8,688 nt of DNA from the NCBI GenBank assembly GCA_025935435.1, contig JAICVH010000075.1, forward strand, positions 1 through 8,688, given 5' to 3'. This DNA comes from Burkholderiales bacterium. Lineage in GTDB: Bacteria > Pseudomonadota > Gammaproteobacteria > Burkholderiales > Casimicrobiaceae. The number at the start of each line of letters is the position of its first letter. Position 1 is the stretch's first letter. Positions 1 through 7,798 of this stretch are shown piece by piece. The notes beneath the pieces are model-generated. The model was not told the DNA's origin. It searched no databases and saw only the letters and a list, made by a program, of their open reading frames with translations. The position numbers and the translations under genes are program-made.

Positions 1-2621
1 GTGCTCGTACGGGCCTGATGCCGCCGTTGGTCGACGCGCGCGCAACCGCCATCGGCGACGAAATCGCGCTCGACGGCTCGACGAGCCATGATGCGAACCC
101 CGCGTCGAACGGGTTGAGCTACGCGTGGAGCCTCGTTGCGCGGCCCGCGGGCAGCCGGTCGACGCTTGCCGACATCCGTGACGCGGACCATGCGCAGGCG
201 CGGTTCACACCCGATGCAGACGGCATTTATGTGTTCCGGCTGCAAGTCGCGAACGACGCGCAATCCGATGCGCAGAACGTGCTCGTTCATTTCGGACGTG
301 TGAAGCTTCGCAACGAGCGCGTGACGGCGTCGCCGGCGATGACCGGCTCCGGGCCCGGATCGCTGGCCGCGTCCACGAAAACGCAGGGCTCGCCGAATAG
401 CGGCGTCGCGCGGCTTGCGTTCAACGTGCGCCCGCGCTCGCTCGACGTGATCGCCGGCGGACGCGCGAGCTTCGAGGTGAGACTCGTCGGCAGCGCGGGT
501 GCGCGGCGCGGCGATCATCACGAAGGGCTCCAGCTGAACCCGAAGATGATCAACGCGCAAGGTCGCGGTGCGGGAGTGCGCGTTGAAGTGAGCGGCTTGC
601 CGATGGGCGCCACGGCGCAGATCGCGGATCGCGAACTCGCCCTGGGCGAGACGACGTCGATAACGGTGACGACCGCTTCCACCACTCCCCCCGGCGTCTA
701 TTCACTGCGATTGACGGGATTGCCGCTCGGTCTCGGCGTTGCGATCGTCCGCAGCACGACGATCGCACTGCGCGTGCGCGCACCGCTGCTCGGCGGTGCG
801 CCGGTTGCGTGCGGCAATATCGACCTCTCGAAGGTGGCGCGTCCTGTCTACGTGTCTCCGAAGGGCAATGACGCCACGGGATGCGGCGCGGCGCCTGCGA
901 GCGCGTGTGCATCGATCCAGACCGGCATCGACGCCTGCTCGGGTGCCGGCTGCGCGGTACTCGTTCGCTACGGCAGCTACCGAACGACGGCCACGATCAC
1001 GTTGAAGGACGGCGTCAGTGTTTACGGCGGCTGCACGTTCGGGTCGGCGACGAATCCGAACGATCGCACGCTGATCGACGCGAACCCGACGGACGGCGGG
1101 CCGGCGATCCGCGCCGACACGATCAACGCACCGACCCGCATCGAGCGTCTCGCAGTCATCGCCAAAGACGAGACGGCGAGCGGTAAGGCGAGCATCGCGA
1201 TGGTCGTCAATCAGAGTCGCGGTCTCGTCATGTCGCAGGTCGTTCTCGCGAGCGGTCGCGGTGGTGACGGGGCGTCGGGTGGTTCGAACACCGTGCAGGC
1301 AGGTCCCGGCGGTCCCGGACAGGACGGCTCGGTCGGCGGAGCGCGCGGCCAGAGTTGCACGGCGAATCACGTCTCGAGCGCCGGCGACGGAGGCGACGGA
1401 CAGGTTTCGGCGGCGCCCGGTTCCAAAGGCCCCTCCGGTTGCGTGATCTCTCATCGCACCACGGTCGACGGTCAGCCGAGCGGAACTGCGGCGGGTGGCG
1501 CGGCCGGCACCATCGGCAGCGACGGCGTCTGGTGCCCTAATCGACCGCACGATTTTCCCGATGTGGGCGGTCCCGGCGGCAACGGGCAACCGGGAACATG
1601 CGGGGCGCCCGCACGCATTTCAGCGCTGTCCGGCGGCAGCTTCACGGGCGCGACGTGGCAACCGAGTCGCGGAGATTCGGGACAGCCCGGCAGCGTCGGT
1701 GCAGGTGGCGGCGGGGGCGGCGCGGGTGGCGCCTGCGCCGATTTCTCCGGCAACGACATCGCCTATTACGGCTTGCCCGGGGGTGGCGGCGGCGGCGGCG
1801 GATGCGGTGGCGGTTCCGGTGGCGCGGGCCAGCAGGGTGGTGCGTCGATTCCGCTCGTCATTGCCGACTCGATGCTGACGTGGGACGGTACGCGCAACGC
1901 GGTCATCCCCGGTCCTGCAGGCAAAGGTGGCAATGGCGGCAATGCGGCGGCCGGCGGGCAGGGCGGTCATGCCGGTGCGGGAGTCACCACCGGCCAAACC
2001 CTCTTCTGGGGGCATTACTGCGGCGCAGTAGGCGCCAATGGCGGGATCGGCGGCTGGGGCGGTGCGGGCAGCGCCGGAGCCGGAGGCAACGGCGGACCAT
2101 CGATTGGCATCGCACTCGCCGGCGCGTCCCCGATTCCGTCGAACGACACCGGTATTTATGCGGCGAGCCCCGGTGCGCCAGGCCGCGGCGGCATCGGAGG
2201 CGCAGCCGCTCGGGTGGATGGTGCATGCCGTGGCGCGGATGGCCAATGGGCGGTGGCCGGACTTGCCGCGGGGTACTTCGACTTCAACGGAAGTCCGCCG
2301 CGAAACTTCCTCGCTTCAGGCGATCAACTGGTGCCTGGACAATCGCGCGTCTCGCTCGATGGCAGCACCGAATTCACGCTGCAGACCGATGGAAACCTCT
2401 GCCTCCACAAGGCGGGAAATCGCGTCTGGTGTTCGGAGCAGAACGAAAACGGCGTCACCGGAAATACGTTCAAGATGGGAGCCGACGGTCAACTCTGCCT
2501 GACGGACGCTCAAGGCAGCGGCTGGTGCGTGGAGGGTAATCCCGGCGCCTATCTGGTGATCACGGATGACGGGCGTGTCGTGATGTACGACGGCCTGACC
2601 GCGCTATGGCAGATTCCGTGA
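1..2621 (+). CDS. Modular surface/secreted protein: PKD, Ig-like, beta-helix, Gly-rich and B-lectin domains (5' partial)
   Basis: The reading frame (first full codon at position 3) is already open at the left edge, and a PKD-type domain begins at once, so the true start lies upstream; the ATG at 18 is probably internal. Counting from that ATG: residues 1-93 resemble a PKD/REJ domain (LDGSTSHDA, LSYAWSL, F.PDADGIYVFRLQVAND). Residues 130-256 look like an Ig-like beta domain ending in GVYSLRLTG. Residues 276-412 resemble DUF1565/right-handed beta-helix proteins (VYVSPKGND, CASIQTGID, LKDGVSVYGG). Residues 413-740 are glycine-rich, and 761-867 form a three-part bulb-type lectin domain. I count 18 cysteines, which suggests a disulfide-stabilised exported protein. 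No signal peptide is visible because the N-terminus is missing. Likely role: extracellular adhesion or carbohydrate binding (inferred). It overlaps the next gene by 16 bases. Confidence 0.92.
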   Translation, partial: ARTGLMPPLVDARATAIGDEIALDGSTSHDANPASNGLSYAWSLVARPAGSRSTLADIRDADHAQARFTPDADGIYVFRLQVANDAQSDAQNVLVHFGRVKLRNERVTASPAMTGSGPGSLAASTKTQGSPNSGVARLAFNVRPRSLDVIAGGRASFEVRLVGSAGARRGDHHEGLQLNPKMINAQGRGAGVRVEVSGLPMGATAQIADRELALGETTSITVTTASTTPPGVYSLRLTGLPLGLGVAIVRSTTIALRVRAPLLGGAPVACGNIDLSKVARPVYVSPKGNDATGCGAAPASACASIQTGIDACSGAGCAVLVRYGSYRTTATITLKDGVSVYGGCTFGSATNPNDRTLIDANPTDGGPAIRADTINAPTRIERLAVIAKDETASGKASIAMVVNQSRGLVMSQVVLASGRGGDGASGGSNTVQAGPGGPGQDGSVGGARGQSCTANHVSSAGDGGDGQVSAAPGSKGPSGCVISHRTTVDGQPSGTAAGGAAGTIGSDGVWCPNRPHDFPDVGGPGGNGQPGTCGAPARISALSGGSFTGATWQPSRGDSGQPGSVGAGGGGGGAGGACADFSGNDIAYYGLPGGGGGGGGCGGGSGGAGQQGGASIPLVIADSMLTWDGTRNAVIPGPAGKGGNGGNAAAGGQGGHAGAGVTTGQTLFWGHYCGAVGANGGIGGWGGAGSAGAGGNGGPSIGIALAGASPIPSNDTGIYAASPGAPGRGGIGGAAARVDGACRGADGQWAVAGLAAGYFDFNGSPPRNFLASGDQLVPGQSRVSLDGSTEFTLQTDGNLCLHKAGNRVWCSEQNENGVTGNTFKMGADGQLCLTDAQGSGWCVEGNPGAYLVITDDGRVVMYDGLTALWQIP
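1254..2237 (+). repeat. Glycine-rich low-complexity coding region
   Basis: This lies within the first gene, residues 413-740 counted from the ATG at 18. Glycine dominates in GG.GG.G and GPGG patterns, with short non-glycine islands such as the one around SGNDIAYYGLPG. It looks like PE-PGRS-like or polyglycine-II-like regions. The register is too irregular for a true collagen Gly-X-Y helix. Eight cysteines sit in or between the glycine runs. At DNA level it is dense in GGC/GGT codons; the purest part is five GGC codons at 1785-1799. Confidence 0.85.
2298..2618 (+). other. Bulb-type (B-lectin/GNA-like) domain coding segment
   Basis: This covers residues 761-867 at the C-terminus of the first gene product. 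Three successive subdomains carry the DGN-type turn of the mannose-binding lectin family, whose consensus site is QxDxNxVxY. Site 1 is QTDGNLCLH, site 2 is GADGQLCLT and site 3 is TDDGRVVMY. None matches the full consensus. Sites 1 and 2 each carry a cysteine in place of the consensus valine, followed ten residues later by a second cysteine (C795/C805 and C827/C837). Family membership is well supported; sugar specificity cannot be read from the sequence. Confidence 0.8.
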
Positions 2622-4303
2622 CGCCGCCTTCGTCGGCTTCGACGCGATTCATTTACGCGGGTGAACGCGCGTTGGCGACGATCGCCGTCATCATCGTCGC
2701 CGCGGTTCTAAACGTGGCGGTTACCACCGGCGTACGTGCGCAACCCGCATGCCTTCCGTTGTGCGGCGGCCAGACGCTGACGACGCCCAACTTCTCGCAC
2801 GCGAACCTAGCGAACGCCAGCTTCGCAGGCGCGACGCTCATCGGACCCGTTTTCATCCATGCGGACCTCACGGGCGCGGACTTCAGTGGTGCCACCTTCG
2901 TGAGCGCGCCCGGCAATCCGATGCAAACGCCCGACTTCACGTTTGCCAATCTGACGAATGCCAAGTTCGTCGGCGCGAAATTCGACGCGCCAACTTACTT
3001 CACGCGTGCGACGCTGACGTGCGCCGATTTCTCGAAGACGAATCTCACCAACAACAATGCCGTGTTCGGCGAAGAGCAGGATCCGCCGCGCTACAACGAG
3101 CGCGCCGGCTGTCGCATCAAATTCCAGGGCACGACGATGAACTGCGAGCTCATCGACGAGTGGGCATTGTTCGATCTCACCAACGCGGACATCAGCGCGT
3201 GCCTGGGCGAGCTCGCGGGGCGCAACTTCGCGCAAGCGATGATGTCGGGCGTGAACTTCGCGAGCGCCATCCTGGACGGAACGACGTTCACCAAGGCGGA
3301 GCTCAAGCGCGCCATCTTCGACAACGCGAGTCTGCAATGCGGAGCGACGCGTGCGGGGACATCGCAGTGCGTCGATTTCAGCGGGGCGTTGCTTCAGGGG
3401 GCGTTGTTCAACAACGCGAACCTGACGGGCGCGAGCCTCTTCAACGCGTTCCTGTCGAACAACACGAACGGCAATGTCACCGACGCGGCATCGCTTCAGC
3501 AGGCGCACCTCAAGAACGTCAACCTCGCAGGCGCGCAACTGTCCGGGGTCAGCTTCGAGTTCGCCAATTTCTACGGCAGCAATCCGGCGAACCCGCTCGG
3601 CTGCACTACGACCGGCGACGCCGCCACCCCGCCTGCGCCCCACGCAGGGTTCACCGTGAATTGTGCGAGCGCAGCGGACGCGAACATGACGGGCACGAAG
3701 TTCGTCGACGCGTACTTGTACGGCGTCGACTTTCGCAACGCATCGCTCGCGGGCGTCAACTTCACGCAGGCCATCCTCACCGGTGCGAACTTCTCCGGTA
3801 CGACGATCGGCACCGACAACAATACCGGTGCGATTACGACCTTCGATCGCGCCTACCTTCAGGGCACGAACCTCGATCAAGCGACGCTCGCGCAGGCCGA
3901 TCTGACCGACGCGTTCGTGGACTTCCGATCCGGCGGCAATGACATCTACATTGCACTCGACGGCACCGATCACAACCAGTTCGCCTGCTCCGACCCATCG
4001 ACATGCAAGCCCGCAACCGGGCAGGACGTTTGCGTTTTCGTGAAGTATCCGACGACGACGGTCCCGATCGGCAATACGACGATCACGTGTCCGCACGGCT
4101 TGCCGGCGGGCCCCTCGGGTTGCGGCGTGGCGGACCCCGCAGCGGGCAATGTGCGTTGGAACAGCCGACTGACCATCGGCACGCCGCCCGATCCGGGACC
4201 ACCGCCGGGCTGGTACTCGAGTGATGCGACATTCGCGCCGAAGGCGCCTTCATCGGAAGTGTGCAATGGACGAGGGCCGCAGGCTGCCGTCTTTTTCTGG
4301 TAA
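2606..4303 (+). CDS. Exported cysteine-rich pentapeptide-repeat protein
   Basis: The 565-residue product starts with a polar segment and a hydrophobic stretch at about residues 22-45 ending in VRAQ, consistent with a Sec signal peptide or anchor. Three blocks of A(N/D)(L/F)xx pentapeptides follow (about 62-150, 208-320 and 356-440), for example ANLTGASLFN. These should form a right-handed quadrilateral beta-helix. The last 125 residues contain six cysteines and match nothing I recognise; the protein ends in FFW. I count 16 cysteines, all after the signal. Three pairs (169/180, 245/255, 333/353) bracket insertions between repeat runs. Many known pentapeptide proteins (Qnr, MfpA) are cytosolic; export here points to a structural or binding role, not gyrase protection. 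The start overlaps the upstream gene by 16 bases. An in-frame GTG at 2618, overlapping the upstream TGA as GTGA, is an alternative. Neither start has a clear Shine-Dalgarno, so translational coupling is likely. Confidence 0.92.
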   Translation: MADSVTPPSSASTRFIYAGERALATIAVIIVAAVLNVAVTTGVRAQPACLPLCGGQTLTTPNFSHANLANASFAGATLIGPVFIHADLTGADFSGATFVSAPGNPMQTPDFTFANLTNAKFVGAKFDAPTYFTRATLTCADFSKTNLTNNNAVFGEEQDPPRYNERAGCRIKFQGTTMNCELIDEWALFDLTNADISACLGELAGRNFAQAMMSGVNFASAILDGTTFTKAELKRAIFDNASLQCGATRAGTSQCVDFSGALLQGALFNNANLTGASLFNAFLSNNTNGNVTDAASLQQAHLKNVNLAGAQLSGVSFEFANFYGSNPANPLGCTTTGDAATPPAPHAGFTVNCASAADANMTGTKFVDAYLYGVDFRNASLAGVNFTQAILTGANFSGTTIGTDNNTGAITTFDRAYLQGTNLDQATLAQADLTDAFVDFRSGGNDIYIALDGTDHNQFACSDPSTCKPATGQDVCVFVKYPTTTVPIGNTTITCPHGLPAGPSGCGVADPAAGNVRWNSRLTIGTPPDPGPPPGWYSSDATFAPKAPSSEVCNGRGPQAAVFFW

Positions 4304-4325
4304 CGAGCGGCAGGCACCGGCGTCT

Positions 4326-4330
4326 GGGAG
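4326..4330 (+). promoter_or_regulatory. Ribosome binding site for the Tat-signal gene
   Basis: GGGAG lies six bases before the ATG at 4337 and supports that start. The 33-base gap between the two genes holds nothing else convincing, so this gene is probably co-transcribed with its upstream neighbours. Confidence 0.7.
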
Positions 4331-4336
4331 CCACAC

Positions 4337-7300
4337 ATGAGCAAACGGAATGGCACGGGCGGATATTCGCTGCGCCGCCGCGCAGTCACGGCGGCGCTCG
4401 ATCAGCTGCGCAAAGGCACGGATAAGCGTGCCGCAACGCAAGCGAACACCGACGACTTCGCGCGCCGAGAATTCATCAAGCGTATCGGCGTCGCGGCGGC
4501 GGCGTTAGGCCTGCCGCCGTCGTTGTCCGCAGGCGCGGCCTCGCATGCCGTCGCCACGCACGCGAAATCTCCCGGCCACAGGAAAACCAAGGTCACCCTG
4601 TTCTTCAATCTGTCCCACTTGCGACACGTGAACACGACGCATCACCTGTTCATGGGCGGCCGCAAGCACGAGCTCGAGCGCGTCGACGACAAGCCGCAGG
4701 TATTGCGCCAGGCTCGCCACACGAACGCTTTCCTGCGTCACGTTGGCGACGAACACATCACGCATCACGCGAAGAACGTCGAGATCGCAAGCGACATGGT
4801 CACGCTCGCATACCTCACGTGCAACGAGGATGCGACCACGGGCACGTGGGAGATGACGTCGATGCATTTCAACATCCCGCCCAGCGCTTTCGCGTACGCG
4901 TATGCGCAGGCACGCGAGTTCACCCCGGACGGCCCACTGCCGCTGTCGGCGAAACGCCGCTTCTATCGCGCGCCTGCTGCGACGACACAGTCGGACCTCG
5001 AGGACGAGTCCGTGCTGATCGACTTCAACAGCCACGCCGAAGCGCTCGTCGGGCTGCATCCGGACCTCGTGTCGATCGACCCGGACAGCGCGGCGCACAT
5101 CCAGTGCAACTATGTCAGCCAGGATTCGAACACGCAGTTCCTCGCCGCGCTGCTGCAGACGCTGGGGCCCGCTGCGCCGCAAGGAACGAGCGCTTCGGGT
5201 CTGACAGCGTGGGCCACGCTGCTTCCGCTCGTCGACGCGGAGACGGGTCAGCCGATCAAGAAGAGCGACGGCAGGCTCAATCAGTATTACCCCGACTGGA
5301 GCGTGGAAGTCGAGCAGAACATGGCTCAGGCGGTGTCGACCGTGCATCCGTTCGTGAAGAACGATCAAACGCTGGGGTTCGACGTCACCGGCCTGAATCT
5401 GAACGACCCGACGCAGCCCATTCCACCGGGTGAACTCAAGGGGAAGAAATGGGCGGTTCATGACGGAATTCCAACGGTGTTGCGGTCTCCCGACGATGTG
5501 TCGGGGGTCGCTCCCAAGGTCGTGTTCACCAACCAGAGCGTGGAGACGGGTCTGCGCATAGGCCAGCCGGACACGCAAGTCCTCGCCGACGGCCGCGTAC
5601 AGGTAACGCTCGACAACGTGTCGAACTGGTTCCTGCGCTACCTCGCGATGTGGGTTCAGTTCCTCGGTCCGGACGGTAGCGTGGTCCCGGCGAGCGAGAT
5701 ACCGAGCGACACGTTTTCCGCCAGTCGCGAGCGCAGTCTCGACAAGCCCGATGACGTGTTGTTTTTCCTCGGCGTCGTCCCGCCTGCGTTCGCGGTGTGC
5801 GGCATCCCGGTCGAGCCGGGCGCGTTCTCGCCCACGATCAAGATCCCGAAACAAGCGCAGACGATGCGCATTTTCTACTCGGGGTTGGGTTTGTCGGGAT
5901 CGGTTCCGGCCGACCCCGCAGGCATCGTCGGTGTCGGCATCGGCATGACGGTGGCTTTCAACTACGGCGTCGTCGGCCTGTTCATGGCGGCCGGTGCATC
6001 CGGGTTCAGCTCGGTATTCAAGGATGCGGTGGCGCTTGGCGGCGGCGCCCTAGCCGCCGCGATCACGACGTTGATCGGAGGCGGCCTCAACGGAACGAGT
6101 CCCGGGCGCGAGCTGCTCAACTTCGCGATGGCCTTCCTGAGAGTTCTTTTTCAGAAACGCCTCACCGGCGTCCTCGGGGCTCTCGTCACCAAAATCATCG
6201 CGGCGCTGGTCACCGCCGAGTGGATCGATTCGATTCCGGTCGCCGGACAGATCGCGCGCGCGGCCGCAGCGGCAGTCGGGGGAATCCAGCTCGAGGAAAC
6301 GTCGATCGAAGTGGCGCTGTCGCCGCCGGTCTACACGTTCGAGGTCGTGCAGACGCACGACTTCTCGATCAGGATCCTTCCGGATCCGACCGACACGCAA
6401 TTCCCTGCGACGCCGCCCGGCTTCACGCTGTACTACCGCGTGAGCTATCTGTTCGACAACGGCACCGCGCACACGCTGGACGCGGTGACGGTCCCCGATC
6501 CAACGGTGTCGATCCTGAGCACGTTCACCGGGATACCGCGCGGCGGACAGGTCAACATCTCGGTCGGCTTCTACATGCGCGCCAACGGGACGCCGCCTGG
6601 CCAGAACGACTGGTGCGCGGGCTTCGGTACGACAGGTCTCGTCGACAACAGCGTCGACACGGCCCCACCATTGACCATCACCGAGGAGAAGATCCCGATC
6701 CAGCCGGGGACGCAGTATCTGCACACGCGCAAGACTGTGCTCGACGCATCGGGCAATCATCTTTGGACGCCTACGGCAACGGCGCCTCCGTACGTGCCAC
6801 CGCCAGACGGACAGGAGCCGGGTCTCGGCGATTTCAACGGGATCACCGTACGACAAGGAACGTCGAAGCAGCAGGGTTATGTCGGTTACGCGTGGAAGGC
6901 TTTCAGCAGCGGCGTCAACGGCTGCGCGGGGCCGGCGCCCGGCCAGTTCGACCAGATGGCGAATCTCAATACCGACGACGGTCCGAATGCGCAGAACGGC
7001 TACGTGAACACGGCGGCGCTCTGCGGTTACCAGCCCGGAGTGCGTATCAGCTACAACCTGCTCACGCACGACGCACTCAACATGTACGTCGACACGGAAT
7101 CGCTGATGATCCGGCAGGTGACACTCGCTCCGCCGGGCTTCGCCGGGCCTGGAAGCAATCAGTCGTTCGGAAGGTTGAACATGGACTCGACGCGCTGCGC
7201 GCTGCACCCTGCGGGGCACATCGTCAGTATCAGCAACGCGAATCACAAGCTAGAAGTGCTGAAGATTCCAAAGACTCCGATAAAGGACGCCGACGCGGCG

Positions 7301-7798
7301 CAATTCCTCGTTGCGAGAACGCTGTCGGGCCCTGGTCTGCTGGCCGGCCTCGTGATGTCGCCGGTCGCGATGGCGATCGCGCCGGACGGTGCCATCCTCG
7401 TGCTCGAGCAAGGCAACAACCGGATCCAGGCATTCGATCTGGGCGGCAACGCGGTGTCCTTCTTCAAGCAGCAGGCCGATCCGCATTTTCTCGAGCTCGA
7501 TGCAACAGCAGGCGCGACTTATCTCGATCTGGCCGTCGAATTCAGCGGTTACCTGTACGTGCTTTCCAAAGATGCGAACAACCTGCATCGTCTGGACATC
7601 TACCATTCGAGCCAGGCCGGCACTGCACCCATCTGCACGACGCATGACATGAACGCCGCGAAGCTGACGGTCGATTTCTGGCGGCACGTCTACACGTTGA
7701 ATTACGAAGTGCTGCGGCTGCCGCCGCCGTCCGGAGCGATTCCTGATTTCACCGAGCCGTCGGTCAGCCTGTGGGTGGCGCCGCCGCCAGCGACCTGA
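4337..7798 (+). CDS. Large Tat-exported protein with His-rich N-terminus, hydrophobic middle and C-terminal NHL propeller region
   Basis: The 1153-residue product has a twin-arginine signal: RREFIK at residues 43-48, a hydrophobic stretch to about 60 and an alanine-rich cleavage zone near 65-70. Its n-region is long (42 residues). Residues 80-520 match no family I recognise; 94-144 hold ten histidines. Residues 528-650 are rich in Ala, Gly, Val and Ile, with several 20-residue hydrophobic stretches. Residues 655-770 look like a beta-sandwich (Ig/FnIII-like, low certainty). Residues 945-1140 look like propeller blades; the clearest is an NHL repeat at 1008-1037 (SPVAMAIAPDG, LVLEQGNNRIQAFD). 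Tat export implies folding in the cytoplasm, often with a cofactor, so a metal-binding N-terminal domain is plausible but unproven. No catalytic motif is evident. The start is supported by GGGAG at 4326-4330, and the gene follows the pentapeptide-repeat gene closely, probably in one operon. Confidence 0.93.
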   Translation: MSKRNGTGGYSLRRRAVTAALDQLRKGTDKRAATQANTDDFARREFIKRIGVAAAALGLPPSLSAGAASHAVATHAKSPGHRKTKVTLFFNLSHLRHVNTTHHLFMGGRKHELERVDDKPQVLRQARHTNAFLRHVGDEHITHHAKNVEIASDMVTLAYLTCNEDATTGTWEMTSMHFNIPPSAFAYAYAQAREFTPDGPLPLSAKRRFYRAPAATTQSDLEDESVLIDFNSHAEALVGLHPDLVSIDPDSAAHIQCNYVSQDSNTQFLAALLQTLGPAAPQGTSASGLTAWATLLPLVDAETGQPIKKSDGRLNQYYPDWSVEVEQNMAQAVSTVHPFVKNDQTLGFDVTGLNLNDPTQPIPPGELKGKKWAVHDGIPTVLRSPDDVSGVAPKVVFTNQSVETGLRIGQPDTQVLADGRVQVTLDNVSNWFLRYLAMWVQFLGPDGSVVPASEIPSDTFSASRERSLDKPDDVLFFLGVVPPAFAVCGIPVEPGAFSPTIKIPKQAQTMRIFYSGLGLSGSVPADPAGIVGVGIGMTVAFNYGVVGLFMAAGASGFSSVFKDAVALGGGALAAAITTLIGGGLNGTSPGRELLNFAMAFLRVLFQKRLTGVLGALVTKIIAALVTAEWIDSIPVAGQIARAAAAAVGGIQLEETSIEVALSPPVYTFEVVQTHDFSIRILPDPTDTQFPATPPGFTLYYRVSYLFDNGTAHTLDAVTVPDPTVSILSTFTGIPRGGQVNISVGFYMRANGTPPGQNDWCAGFGTTGLVDNSVDTAPPLTITEEKIPIQPGTQYLHTRKTVLDASGNHLWTPTATAPPYVPPPDGQEPGLGDFNGITVRQGTSKQQGYVGYAWKAFSSGVNGCAGPAPGQFDQMANLNTDDGPNAQNGYVNTAALCGYQPGVRISYNLLTHDALNMYVDTESLMIRQVTLAPPGFAGPGSNQSFGRLNMDSTRCALHPAGHIVSISNANHKLEVLKIPKTPIKDADAAQFLVARTLSGPGLLAGLVMSPVAMAIAPDGAILVLEQGNNRIQAFDLGGNAVSFFKQQADPHFLELDATAGATYLDLAVEFSGYLYVLSKDANNLHRLDIYHSSQAGTAPICTTHDMNAAKLTVDFWRHVYTLNYEVLRLPPPSGAIPDFTEPSVSLWVAPPPAT

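Noticed and set aside
1254..2237. Collagen-like triple helix in the glycine-rich region
   Set aside because: Glycine does not keep a continuous every-third-residue register, and prolines are too few.
2749..3942. 397-codon + strand frame inside the pentapeptide gene
   Set aside because: It lies entirely within a well-supported gene in another frame, with arginine-rich low-quality composition typical of a shadow frame in GC-rich DNA.
2807..4096. 429-codon minus-strand frame
   Set aside because: It is antisense to the pentapeptide repeats. Its quasi-repetitive Arg/Val/Glu composition mirrors the sense repeats, and it has no ribosome binding site or recognisable domain.
4284..4313. Possible terminator hairpin after the pentapeptide gene (CTGCCG/CGGCAG)
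   Set aside because: It has only a 6-base stem with an 18-base loop, overlaps the stop codon and lacks a following T-run.
4505..5854. 449-codon minus-strand frame
   Set aside because: It is antisense to the Tat-signal gene, very Arg-rich and without domain features.
6050..7246. 398-codon minus-strand frame
   Set aside because: It is antisense to the Tat-signal gene, with the same shadow composition and no independent support.
5797..7647. 616-codon + strand frame
   Set aside because: It is a shadow frame of the Tat-signal gene; the composition is Arg/His/Gly-biased while the overlapping frame has a Tat signal and an NHL repeat.
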